Shown: piece after piece, positions 1 to 5,745 of the stretch
Numbering within the stretch: position 1 is the first letter of the stretch
Layout: each line of letters starts with the position of its first letter
NCBI GenBank assembly: GCA_019689515.1
Contig: JADGHI010000222.1
Coordinates: 1 to 6,513 of the forward strand
Origin: Acetobacteraceae bacterium
GTDB taxonomy: Bacteria; Pseudomonadota; Alphaproteobacteria; Acetobacterales; Acetobacteraceae
Direction: 5' to 3'
Length of the DNA stretch: 6,513 bases
Notes under the pieces: generated by a model
What the model was told of the DNA's origin: nothing
Databases searched by the model: none
The model's input: only the letters and a program-made list of their open reading frames with translations
Made by a program: the position numbers and the translations under genes

Positions 1-2
1 GG

Positions 3-677
3 CAGATGGAGCTCGACCGGCCGGAGCCGCTGATCTTCCACGCCTGGTTGCGTGCGCTGGGGAAGGCCGCGCTCGCCGCCGGCGGGGTGCCGGACGGTGC
101 CTGGGCGCCGTCGCCCGAGTTCCTCCGCTTCCTGCTGCACGCGGCGCTTCGCGCGGAGACCGACCCCGACGCCGCGGCCGCCGTCGCGCACTGGTGCGGG
201 CCGCAGGGCTGCTCCGCCCTGGCTCGGGCTGCGCTTGAGGCGGCGGTGGCGGAGCTGCAGGCGCAGCACGGCGACGACACAGCACGCTGGCGTTGGGGCG
301 AGGTGCATGTCGCGCGGTTCGAGCACCCGCTGCTGCGCTTCGTGCCGGGCATCGCCCCGCTGGTCCGCCTGGAGATCGCGACGCCCGGCGACGGCCAGAC
401 GGTCAACCGCGGCACGCTGCGCGGCGGCAGCGGCCCCGAGGCCTTTGCACACGTCCAGGGTGCGGGGCTGCGGGCGGTGTTCGACCTGGCCGATCCCGAG
501 GGCGCGGTGTGGGCGATCATCGCCACGGGCCAGTCCGGGCATCCCTTCTCGCGGCATTGGGGTGATCTGTTGGAGCGGTGGCGGAACGGAGCGACGCTGC
601 GGCTCGGCAGGCAACCGACGCTGCCTCGCGGTGGCGCCGCGCATGCCGTGGCGGCGCGGATCACGCTCCTGCCATGA
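3..677 (+). CDS. penicillin acylase family protein, C-terminal part (5' end outside window)
   Basis: The reading frame is open to the left edge, so only the last ~224 residues are seen; the ATG at 6 is probably internal. The fragment has the typical end of the beta chain of penicillin amidase-type Ntn hydrolases. Counted from that Met, a WRWGEVHVARFEHPL segment (95-109) resembles the family's W-G-x-H-HPL stretch, followed by TVNRG (132-136), a short AVFDLADPEG strand region and GQSGHPFSRHWGDLLERW (175-192), close to the usual GQSG-P-S-H-DLL-W ending. These enzymes are normally exported, self-cleaved precursors that hydrolyse amides (beta-lactam side chains, N-acyl-homoserine lactones or other N-acyl compounds). 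The signal peptide, the cleavage site and the catalytic Ser at the start of the beta chain would lie upstream and cannot be checked, so the substrate is unknown. bpt follows 102 bp later on the same strand. Confidence 0.85.
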   Translation, partial: QMELDRPEPLIFHAWLRALGKAALAAGGVPDGAWAPSPEFLRFLLHAALRAETDPDAAAAVAHWCGPQGCSALARAALEAAVAELQAQHGDDTARWRWGEVHVARFEHPLLRFVPGIAPLVRLEIATPGDGQTVNRGTLRGGSGPEAFAHVQGAGLRAVFDLADPEGAVWAIIATGQSGHPFSRHWGDLLERWRNGATLRLGRQPTLPRGGAAHAVAARITLLP

Positions 678-700
678 CCGGGGGCAGGCCAGGCGGGTGC

Positions 701-715
701 GCCCGGGCGGCGGGC
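701..715 (+). terminator. weak GC-rich hairpin after the penicillin acylase gene
   Basis: GCCCG at 701-705 can pair with CGGGC at 711-715 around a 5-nt loop, 23 bp after the stop codon. A competing 4-bp stem (694-697 with 702-705) overlaps it. No T-run follows, so it is not a classical intrinsic terminator, and short GC stems are expected by chance at this base composition. Confidence 0.15.
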
Positions 716-767
716 CGTCGGTCGGGATCGTCACCCCAATTTGGCGCCCGCGAAGAGAGACGAACCC

Positions 768-772
768 GGAGG
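768..772 (+). promoter_or_regulatory. Shine-Dalgarno GGAGG that favours the GTG start of bpt
   Basis: GGAGG lies 7 nt before GTG 780, an ideal spacing. The alternative in-frame ATG at 825 has no comparable purine-rich site before it, so this motif is why the GTG start was chosen. Confidence 0.6.
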
Positions 773-779
773 CGGATCG

Positions 780-1625
780 GTGGTTGATTTGCCACGGTCC
801 CCCGCCGAGACTGGTCCCACCGCGATGCACCACAGACCGCCCCGCCGACCGCAATTCTTCTACACGACGGCGCCACTCCCCTGCCCGTATCTCTCCGGGC
901 GGACGGAGCGGAAGATCGTGACCGAGCTCTCCGGGCCGGAGGCCGAGGCGCTGCACGACCGGCTCTCCCGCGCGGGCTTCCGGCGCAGCCACAACATCGC
1001 CTATTCGCCCGTCTGCCCGGGCTGCGCGGCCTGCATCCCGATCCGCATCGTCGCCGGGAAGTTCGAGCCGGATCGCGGCCAGCGCCGCATCCAGCGCGCC
1101 AACGCCGACCTGGTGGGCTTCGAGGTTCCGGCGCGCGCGACGGCGGAGCAGTTCGCGCTGTTCCAGCGCTACCAGAAGGCCCGCCACGGCGACGGCGACA
1201 TGGCCGCGATGGGCTTCTACGACTACCGCGCCATGGTCGAGGACACGCCGATCACCACCGGCATGGTCGAGTTCCGCGACGCCCGCGACCGCCTCCTGGG
1301 CGCGTGCCTGACCGACTGGCTGAGCGACGGGCTGTCCGCGGTGTACAGCTTCTACGACCCGTCCGAGGGGCGGCGTTCGCTCGGGACCTACGCGATCCTG
1401 TGGCTGGTGGCGCGGGCGCGGGCGCTGAACCTGCCCTATGTCTATCTCGGCTACTGGGTGCCGGAGAGCCGCAAGATGTCGTACAAGTCGCGCTTCCGGC
1501 CGAGCGAGGTGCTGACGGGCGGCCTCTGGCGCGTGCTGCCGGACCATGCGGGGGAGGGCGAAGCGCCGGAGCAGGCCTCGGCCTCCTCGGCGGCCACGAT
1601 GCTGGCGCCCGAGACGACGGGTTAG
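780..1625 (+). CDS. bpt: aspartate/glutamate leucyltransferase (bacterial R/L-transferase)
   Basis: Cytoplasmic aminoacyl-tRNA-protein transferase. It transfers Leu from Leu-tRNA to proteins with N-terminal Asp or Glu, making them substrates for ClpS/ClpAP (known for Bpt). From the GTG start (281 aa), the N-terminal ATE domain has RRPQFFYTTAPLPCPYL (22-38), RTERK (41-45) and the cysteine cluster CPGCAAC (79-85) followed by IPIRI. The C-terminal ATE domain has KARHGDGDMAAM (133-144), SAVYSFYDPS (186-195), SLGTYAILW (200-208) and YLGYWVPESRKMSYKSRFRP (222-241). All hallmark motifs are present. The 26-residue tail after about 255 is rich in Ala, Ser, Glu and Pro and is not part of the conserved fold. 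GTG 780 has a strong Shine-Dalgarno; ATG 825 would give 266 aa beginning MHHRPPRRPQFF, nearer the usual family N-terminus, and is a real alternative. Leucyl rather than arginyl specificity is inferred from the bacterial family. Confidence 0.93.
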   Translation: MVDLPRSPAETGPTAMHHRPPRRPQFFYTTAPLPCPYLSGRTERKIVTELSGPEAEALHDRLSRAGFRRSHNIAYSPVCPGCAACIPIRIVAGKFEPDRGQRRIQRANADLVGFEVPARATAEQFALFQRYQKARHGDGDMAAMGFYDYRAMVEDTPITTGMVEFRDARDRLLGACLTDWLSDGLSAVYSFYDPSEGRRSLGTYAILWLVARARALNLPYVYLGYWVPESRKMSYKSRFRPSEVLTGGLWRVLPDHAGEGEAPEQASASSAATMLAPETTG

Positions 1626-1742
1626 GCACCGCCGGGCCCGGTCGGCATCGCGGAAGCCGCCGGAAGGCTACGAGCCGCCATTGGGCGAAGCGGTTAGCCG
1701 CTGCACCATCCCGGAGGCGACCCGGTTTCGCCGGATCGGGAC

Positions 1743-1768
1743 AGCGGCGACCGCAGCCGCTCGCCGCT
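1743..1768 (-). terminator. perfect 8-bp inverted repeat after the biotin carboxylase gene
   Basis: AGCGGCGA (1743-1750) and TCGCCGCT (1761-1768) are exact reverse complements around a 10-nt spacer. The repeat begins 9 bp after the stop codon of the minus-strand biotin carboxylase gene, in the gap between it and the convergent bpt gene. There is no T-run on either strand, so it may be a non-classical terminator or an mRNA 3'-end stabiliser rather than an intrinsic terminator. Confidence 0.4.
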
Positions 1769-1777
1769 CATCCGACG

Positions 1778-3172
1778 TCAGACCCTGATCTCCGCCGCGA
1801 GCCCGGTATGCACCTCGCCGGCCTGGAAGCGCGGGTCGTCCAGCACGGCGAGCAGGAACGGGATGTTCGTCTTCGGCCCTTCGATCTCCACGGCGGCCAG
1901 CAATTCGCGCAGGCCGCGGATCGCTTCCTCGCGCGACCGGCCCCGCACGACCGCCTTGGCGAGCAGCGGGTCGTAGAAGGGCGTCACCTCCATCCCCTCG
2001 CGGTAACCCGTCTCGATCCGCCAGTCGGCGTTGCCCCTGGGCAGACGGAAGCGCGTCAGCCGTCCCGGAGAGGGGATGAACCGGCGGGGATCCTCCGCAT
2101 AGATGCGCGCCTCCACCGCGTGCCCCTCCACGTCGATGCGGGGCGGCAGGATGCGATCCAGCGCCTCCCCGGCCGCGGCCCGGATCTGGGCCGCGACCAG
2201 GTCCAGGCCGGTGACCATCTCCGTTACGGCATGCTCCACCTGGAGCCGCGTGTTGACCTCGAGGAAGCCGAAGGAGCCGTCCTCGCCCATCAGCATCTCG
2301 ACCGTGCCGATGTTGTCGTAGCCGAGCCGTTGCAGCGCCTCCGCGGCACGCTGCGCGATGTCGGCGGCGGGGCCGCGGGCGAGGTTGGGCGCGGGGGCTT
2401 CCTCGATGACCTTCTGGTGGCGGCGCTGGATCGAGCAGTCGCGCTCGAACAGGTGGCGCACCTGGCCGTGCCGGTCGCCCAGGACCTGCACTTCCACATG
2501 CCGGGCCCGCTCCAGAAAGCGCTCGAGATAGACGCCGCCATCCGCAAAGCTTCGCTCCGCCGCGGCGCGGGCACGCTCGACCGTGCGGAGCAGCGACGCC
2601 TCGTCGCGCGCGACCGCCATGCCGATCCCGCCGCCGCCGCCCGCGGGCTTGACCATCACGGGGAAGCCGATGGCGCGCGCCGCGCGCAGGACCTCATCCG
2701 GGTCGGCAGGCAGGAGACCGGAGCCTGCCGCGACCGGGAAGCCATTCTCGGCCATGACCATGCGCGCGCGCGTCTTCTCGCCCATCGCGCCGATGTGGCG
2801 CGGCGAGGGGCCGATGAAGGTGATGCCCATGGCGGCGGTCCGCGCCGCGAACGCCTCGTTCTCCGAGAGGAAGCCGTAGCCAGGGTGCAGGGCGTCCGCG
2901 CCGGCCTTCGTCGCGGCTTCGAGCAGGGCATCCTGGTTCAGGTAGCTCTCGCGCGCCGGCGCGGGACCGATGCGTATGACCTCGTCCGCTTCCTCGAGGT
3001 ACGGCGCACCGGCATCGGCGTCGGAATGGACGGCGACCGCCTTGCAACCCAAGGCGTGGACGGCACGGATCACGCGGGCGGCAACCGCCCCGCGGTTGGC
3101 GACCAGCACTTTGCGGAAGGGTGCCGTGCTGCGTCCGGATTGCGGCGCCTCCGAGATGGCGTCAGCGGGCAT
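1778..3172 (-). CDS. acyl-CoA carboxylase, biotin carboxylase subunit (AccC-like, stand-alone)
   Basis: This 464-residue ATP-grasp enzyme carboxylates the biotin of a carrier protein using ATP and bicarbonate. The N-terminal biotin carboxylase domain starts near residue 20 (KVLVANRGA) and includes HPGYGFLSEN (96-105). The ATP-grasp core has GEKTRAR (131-137), VKPAGGGGGIGM (174-185, Lys175), HVEVQVLGD (225-233), ERDCSIQRRHQK (243-254), Glu292 and FLEVNTRLQVEH (303-314), covering the metal, bicarbonate and biotin-site residues Glu305, Arg309 and Glu313. The C-terminal domain has EGHAVEARIYAEDP (349-362, Arg356). Length matches free AccC subunits; there is no fused carrier domain and no AMKM biotinylation motif. 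Oddities are Ala29 where NRGE is usual and Ile183 where GGGGGRGM is usual. The ATG has AGGAG (3178-3182) 5 nt before it. birA diverges 109 bp upstream, so this gene probably has its own promoter. The substrate is set by the carboxyltransferase, so housekeeping AccC is an alternative but less likely. Confidence 0.93.
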   Translation of the reverse strand: MPADAISEAPQSGRSTAPFRKVLVANRGAVAARVIRAVHALGCKAVAVHSDADAGAPYLEEADEVIRIGPAPARESYLNQDALLEAATKAGADALHPGYGFLSENEAFAARTAAMGITFIGPSPRHIGAMGEKTRARMVMAENGFPVAAGSGLLPADPDEVLRAARAIGFPVMVKPAGGGGGIGMAVARDEASLLRTVERARAAAERSFADGGVYLERFLERARHVEVQVLGDRHGQVRHLFERDCSIQRRHQKVIEEAPAPNLARGPAADIAQRAAEALQRLGYDNIGTVEMLMGEDGSFGFLEVNTRLQVEHAVTEMVTGLDLVAAQIRAAAGEALDRILPPRIDVEGHAVEARIYAEDPRRFIPSPGRLTRFRLPRGNADWRIETGYREGMEVTPFYDPLLAKAVVRGRSREEAIRGLRELLAAVEIEGPKTNIPFLLAVLDDPRFQAGEVHTGLAAEIRV

Positions 3173-3177
3173 TGCTT

Positions 3178-3182
3178 CTCCT
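3178..3182 (-). promoter_or_regulatory. Shine-Dalgarno AGGAG of the biotin carboxylase gene
   Basis: The minus strand reads AGGAG, within GAGGAGA, 5 nt before the ATG at 3172. It supports this start and the ~19-residue extension before the conserved fold. Confidence 0.6.
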
Positions 3183-3238
3183 CGTGTTCAGGAGCGGTAC
3201 AGATCTTTGCGGGCTGCGGTTGCCTGTTCCGGGGCGGG

Positions 3239-3263
3239 CGGGCAAGCAGGAGCGCCTGCCCCG
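3239..3263 (+). other. bulged 9-bp hairpin in the birA upstream region
   Basis: CGGG (3239-3242), a 3-nt bulge CAA, then GCAGG (3246-3250), loop AGCG, CCTGC (3255-3259) and CCCG (3260-3263). All nine pairs are Watson-Crick. It ends 18 bp before the first birA ATG, so in a birA transcript beginning upstream it would sit in the 5' leader close to the ribosome site. Function is unknown and chance formation in GC-rich DNA is possible. Confidence 0.3.
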
Positions 3264-3281
3264 TGAGGGCGCCGCAGGGAC

Positions 3282-4094
3282 ATGATGAGGGCTGACGCAA
3301 CGCACCCGTTCACCATCCGCCGATACGAGCGGCTGGCCTCGACGAACGACACGGCGCGCGCGCTCGTCGCGGAGGGCGTGCCGCATGGCACCGTCGTCTG
3401 GGCGCTGTCGCAATCGGCGGGCCGCGGCCGGCAGGGGCGGTCCTGGGTCAGCCCGCCCGGCAATCTGTATGCCTCCGTCATCCTGCGGCTGCGCGCTCCG
3501 GTGCCGAGGCTCAGCGATCTCGGATTCCTCGCGGCGCTCGGCGTCGCGGATGCGCTCGACGGCGTGCCCGGGCTGCGCGGCAGGGCGCAGCTCAAATGGC
3601 CCAACGACGTGCTGCTGGAAGGCCGCAAGGTCGCCGGCATCCTGCCCGAGGCAATGATCGCCGCCGACGCGTCGCACGCCGTCATTCTCGGCATCGGCAT
3701 CAATCTCCGCGAGGCACCGACGGGGACGCCGTACCCGGCGACCTGCCTGGCGGCAAACGGCGCTGCGGACGTGACGCCCGAAAGGATGCTCGACGCCCTG
3801 CTTCTGCCGGCGCTCGCCCGCTGGCTCGCGCGCTGGGAGGCAGAGGGCTTCGAACCGGCGCGACGGGCCTGGATGGACCGCGCATACGGACTCGGCGGCA
3901 ACGGCCGCTTGCGCAGCGGCGACGGCTGGCTGGAAGGCCGCCTGATCGCGCTGGACCAGGACGGCGCGCTGCTCGTCGAGACCGCCGCCGGGCCGCGCCG
4001 CATCACGGCCGGCGAGGTCGCCTTCGGGCCTGCCCAGGCGGGCGGCGCAGACGGCGTGGCCTCGCCGGACGCGCCCGCCGCCGCCTGCCCGTGA
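3282..4094 (+). CDS. birA: biotin--[biotin carboxyl carrier protein] ligase, catalytic-only type
   Basis: It joins biotin and ATP to biotinyl-5'-AMP and transfers biotin to the Lys of a carrier domain. In 270 residues the catalytic domain shows LASTND (18-23), the biotinyl-AMP loop SAGRGRQGRSW (45-55), GNLYASV (60-66), KWPNDVLL (105-112), KVAGILPE (116-123, Lys116) and GIGIN (137-141). An SH3-like C-terminal domain spans about 202-248, ending ITAGEVAFG, then a ~20-residue Ala/Gly/Pro-rich tail. An in-frame TGA at 3264-3266 rules out an N-terminal helix-turn-helix, so this is a monofunctional (group I) ligase and not a bio-operon repressor of the E. coli BirA kind. Two adjacent ATGs (3282, 3285) are possible starts; AGGGA at 3276-3280 fits the second slightly better. 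It lies between, and opposite to, the biotin carboxylase and carboxyltransferase genes, which suggests that it serves this carboxylase. Whether the genome has another birA is unknown. Confidence 0.95.
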   Translation: MMRADATHPFTIRRYERLASTNDTARALVAEGVPHGTVVWALSQSAGRGRQGRSWVSPPGNLYASVILRLRAPVPRLSDLGFLAALGVADALDGVPGLRGRAQLKWPNDVLLEGRKVAGILPEAMIAADASHAVILGIGINLREAPTGTPYPATCLAANGAADVTPERMLDALLLPALARWLARWEAEGFEPARRAWMDRAYGLGGNGRLRSGDGWLEGRLIALDQDGALLVETAAGPRRITAGEVAFGPAQAGGADGVASPDAPAAACP

Positions 4095-4102
4095 TCCATC
4101 CT

Positions 4103-4127
4103 GCGTGCGCGACGCACGCGCGCGTGC
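4103..4127. terminator. overlapping GC hairpins at a convergent gene junction
   Basis: In the 40-bp gap between the ends of birA and the carboxyltransferase gene, GCGTGCG (4103-4109) pairs perfectly with CGCACGC (4113-4119) over a CGA triloop. The second arm is also the left part of a 14-bp perfect palindrome (4114-4127), so two alternative hairpins compete. The location suggests a bidirectional transcription end. No strong T-run follows on either strand (only CTTTC at 4132-4136 on the plus side), so intrinsic termination is uncertain. Confidence 0.45.
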
Positions 4128-4134
4128 CGCGCTT

Positions 4135-5697
4135 TCAGGGCCGCATGCCGAAGGCACGCGGTCCGGGCTGGCGCAACGGCTCGGCCTGACGCGCGAACTC
4201 GCAGAGCAGCGGCCGGGTGTCGCGCGGGTCGATGATCTCCTCAACCCAGAAGGTCTCGGCGGTGCGGACCGGTGCGCGCAGGGCGGTCAGGCGCGCCTCG
4301 ATCTCCGCGAGCTTCGCCTTCGGGTCGGGCGCCGCCTCGATCTCCGCCCGATAGGCCGCCTCGATGCCGCCTTCGAGCGGCAGCGACCCCCAGCGGGCCG
4401 AGAGCCAGGCGTAGCGGAAGGCGAAGCGGCCCGCCGGCTGGTGGATCGCGCCCGCAACGCCGAAGCAGTTCCGCACGATGATCGAGCACCAGGGCACGGT
4501 GGACTGGTTGACCGCCGACATGGCACGCACGCCGTGGCGGATGGTCGCGGCGCGCTCGGCCTCCAGCCCGATGTGGAAGCCCGGGCAGTCCACGAGGTAG
4601 ATGACGGGCAGGTGGAAGGTCTCGGCCAGGTCCACGAAGCGGATGACCTTCTGGCAGGTCTCGCTGGTCCAGGCGCCGCCGTAGAAATAGGGGTCGCTCG
4701 CCATCACCGCGACCGGCAGGCCGTCCATGCGCGCGAGGCCGGTGATGATGGAGCGGCCGAACATCCGCCCCATCTCGAAGAAGGAGCCGCGGTCCACGAT
4801 CGCCTCGATGATCGGGCGCATCTTGTAGACCTTGCGCGTCTCCCGCGGGATCGCCGAGAAGAGCGACTCCTCGCGCCGGTTCGGATCGTCGGTCGCCGGG
4901 CCGCGCGGTGCCACCTCGTGCACCGAGGAGGGCAGGTAGGAGAGGAAGCGGCGGGCGCAGGCGAAGGCTTCCTCCTCGGTATCCACGGCGTGGTCCACGG
5001 CGCCGCTGCGCGTCTGGATCTCCCAGCCGCCCAGCTCCTCCTTGCTGAGAGTCTGCCCGGTCCGTGCGACCACGGGCGGGCCGGCGACGAACATGGCGGA
5101 GGTGCCCTTGGTCATCACCGAGTAGTGGCTCGAAGCCAGCCGGGCCGCACCGAGGCCGGCGACGGAGCCGAGGCCGAGCGCGACGACGGGCACGTGGTAG
5201 AGGTTCTCCGTCGTGTACTGGAACTGGAGCGTGCCCGGAGTCAGCCCGCCGGGGAGGTTCGCGCGTCCGGTCGTCTCGATGGTCTTGACCGAACCGCCAC
5301 CGCCGGAGCCCTCGATGATCCGGATGATGGGCTGGCGCAGCTCCTGCGCCATGCGCTCCGCGAGGACGTGCTTCTCCTTGATGTTCGCGTCGGCCGAGCC
5401 GCCGCGCACAGTGAAGTCGTCGCCGATGACGACGACGGGGCGACCGTCGATCCGCGCGCGCCCCATCACGCAGTTCGACGGCGTGAGGGTCTTCAGCCGG
5501 CCCTCCGCGTCGTACTCCGCCTTGCCGGCGACCGAGCCGAGTTCGAGGAAGCTGCCCGGATCCACCAGCCGGTCGAGCCGCTCGCGCACCGTCAGCCGGC
5601 CCGCATCGTGCTGGCGCTTGACCTTGTCGGCGCCGCCCATCTCGCGCGCGAGGCGCTGGCGTTCGCGCAGATCCTCCAGCTCAGGCGTCCAGTTCAC
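4135..5697 (-). CDS. acyl-CoA carboxylase, carboxyltransferase (beta) subunit of an atypical clade
   Basis: This cytoplasmic subunit moves the carboxyl group from carboxybiotin to an acyl-CoA. Its 520 residues contain both crotonase-fold halves in one chain, as in propionyl- and methylcrotonyl-CoA carboxylase beta subunits. N-half: GRLTVRERLDRLVDPGSFLE (33-52), VIGDDFTVRGGS (90-101), IRIIEGSGGGGSVKT (125-139), LGSVAGLGAARLASSHYS (176-193), GPPVV (206-210), SKEELGG (218-224). C-half: PIIEAIVDRGSFFE (295-308), FGRSIITGLARMDG (313-326), FVDLAETFHLPVIYLVDCPG (354-373), IRHGVRAMSA (386-395) and the second oxyanion region CFGVAGA (411-417). Two features depart from PCC/MCC enzymes: EGSGGGGSVKT replaces the usual GGARIQEG-type segment, and Gln228 stands where a His follows ELGG. 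The start is GTG, with GGAGG at 5708-5712, 10 nt upstream. The synthetase gene ends 48 bp before it on the same strand, so the two are probably co-transcribed. The acyl-CoA substrate cannot be read from the sequence. Confidence 0.93.
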   Translation of the reverse strand: MNWTPELEDLRERQRLAREMGGADKVKRQHDAGRLTVRERLDRLVDPGSFLELGSVAGKAEYDAEGRLKTLTPSNCVMGRARIDGRPVVVIGDDFTVRGGSADANIKEKHVLAERMAQELRQPIIRIIEGSGGGGSVKTIETTGRANLPGGLTPGTLQFQYTTENLYHVPVVALGLGSVAGLGAARLASSHYSVMTKGTSAMFVAGPPVVARTGQTLSKEELGGWEIQTRSGAVDHAVDTEEEAFACARRFLSYLPSSVHEVAPRGPATDDPNRREESLFSAIPRETRKVYKMRPIIEAIVDRGSFFEMGRMFGRSIITGLARMDGLPVAVMASDPYFYGGAWTSETCQKVIRFVDLAETFHLPVIYLVDCPGFHIGLEAERAATIRHGVRAMSAVNQSTVPWCSIIVRNCFGVAGAIHQPAGRFAFRYAWLSARWGSLPLEGGIEAAYRAEIEAAPDPKAKLAEIEARLTALRAPVRTAETFWVEEIIDPRDTRPLLCEFARQAEPLRQPGPRAFGMRP

Positions 5698-5707
5698 CGC
5701 CGTCGTT

Positions 5708-5712
5708 CCTCC
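5708..5712 (-). promoter_or_regulatory. Shine-Dalgarno GGAGG before the GTG start of the carboxyltransferase gene
   Basis: The minus strand reads GGAGG 10 nt before GTG 5697. The nearby ATGs at 5717 and 5720 (minus-strand first bases) are out of frame, so this site and the conserved WTPELEDLRER-type beginning decide for the GTG. Confidence 0.5.
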
Positions 5713-5745
5713 ATCATCATGTGCCGTGTCCGGTCCGCCGCTGCC

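Larger units (their letters stand above)
3173..3281. promoter_or_regulatory. shared divergent upstream region of the biotin carboxylase gene and birA
   Basis: This 109-bp gap lies between two gene starts pointing away from each other, so any promoters for both must lie in it or inside the flanking genes. I see no convincing sigma70-type -35/-10 pair on either strand. The only A/T-richer patch is around 3198-3209 (GTACAGATCTTTG). A bulged hairpin (3239-3263) occupies the birA-proximal half. The assignment rests on gene geometry, not on promoter motifs. Confidence 0.4.

Noticed and set aside
736..744. CCAA-T-TTGG A/T-richer palindromic patch upstream of bpt, considered as an operator or promoter element
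   Set aside because: It is too short, and no -35/-10 pair can be placed around it.
52..921. Plus-strand alternative frame across the penicillin acylase end and the start of bpt
   Set aside because: It is Arg-rich without motifs and overlaps two frames with clear family signatures.
1632..1641. CCGGGCCCGG palindrome just after the bpt stop
   Set aside because: A 10-bp palindrome without a loop cannot form a stable hairpin, and such GC palindromes are common at this composition. There is no T-run.
1690..1703. AGCGG-TTAG-CCGCT small hairpin in the bpt/biotin carboxylase gap
   Set aside because: It has only five pairs and no T-run. The 8-bp repeat at 1743-1768 is the better candidate in this gap.
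1304..3295. Very long plus-strand open frame (over 600 codons) overlapping bpt and running antisense to the biotin carboxylase gene
   Set aside because: Its translation is Arg/Gly/Ala/His-rich with no recognisable motif, while the minus-strand product has full biotin carboxylase motifs. Long antisense frames are expected when GC-rich codons exclude stop triplets.
3162..4244. Minus-strand open frames antisense to birA
   Set aside because: Their translations are low-complexity Arg/Pro/Ala-rich. They would bridge the carboxyltransferase and biotin carboxylase genes, but show no biotinyl-carrier motif such as AMKM and no other family signature.
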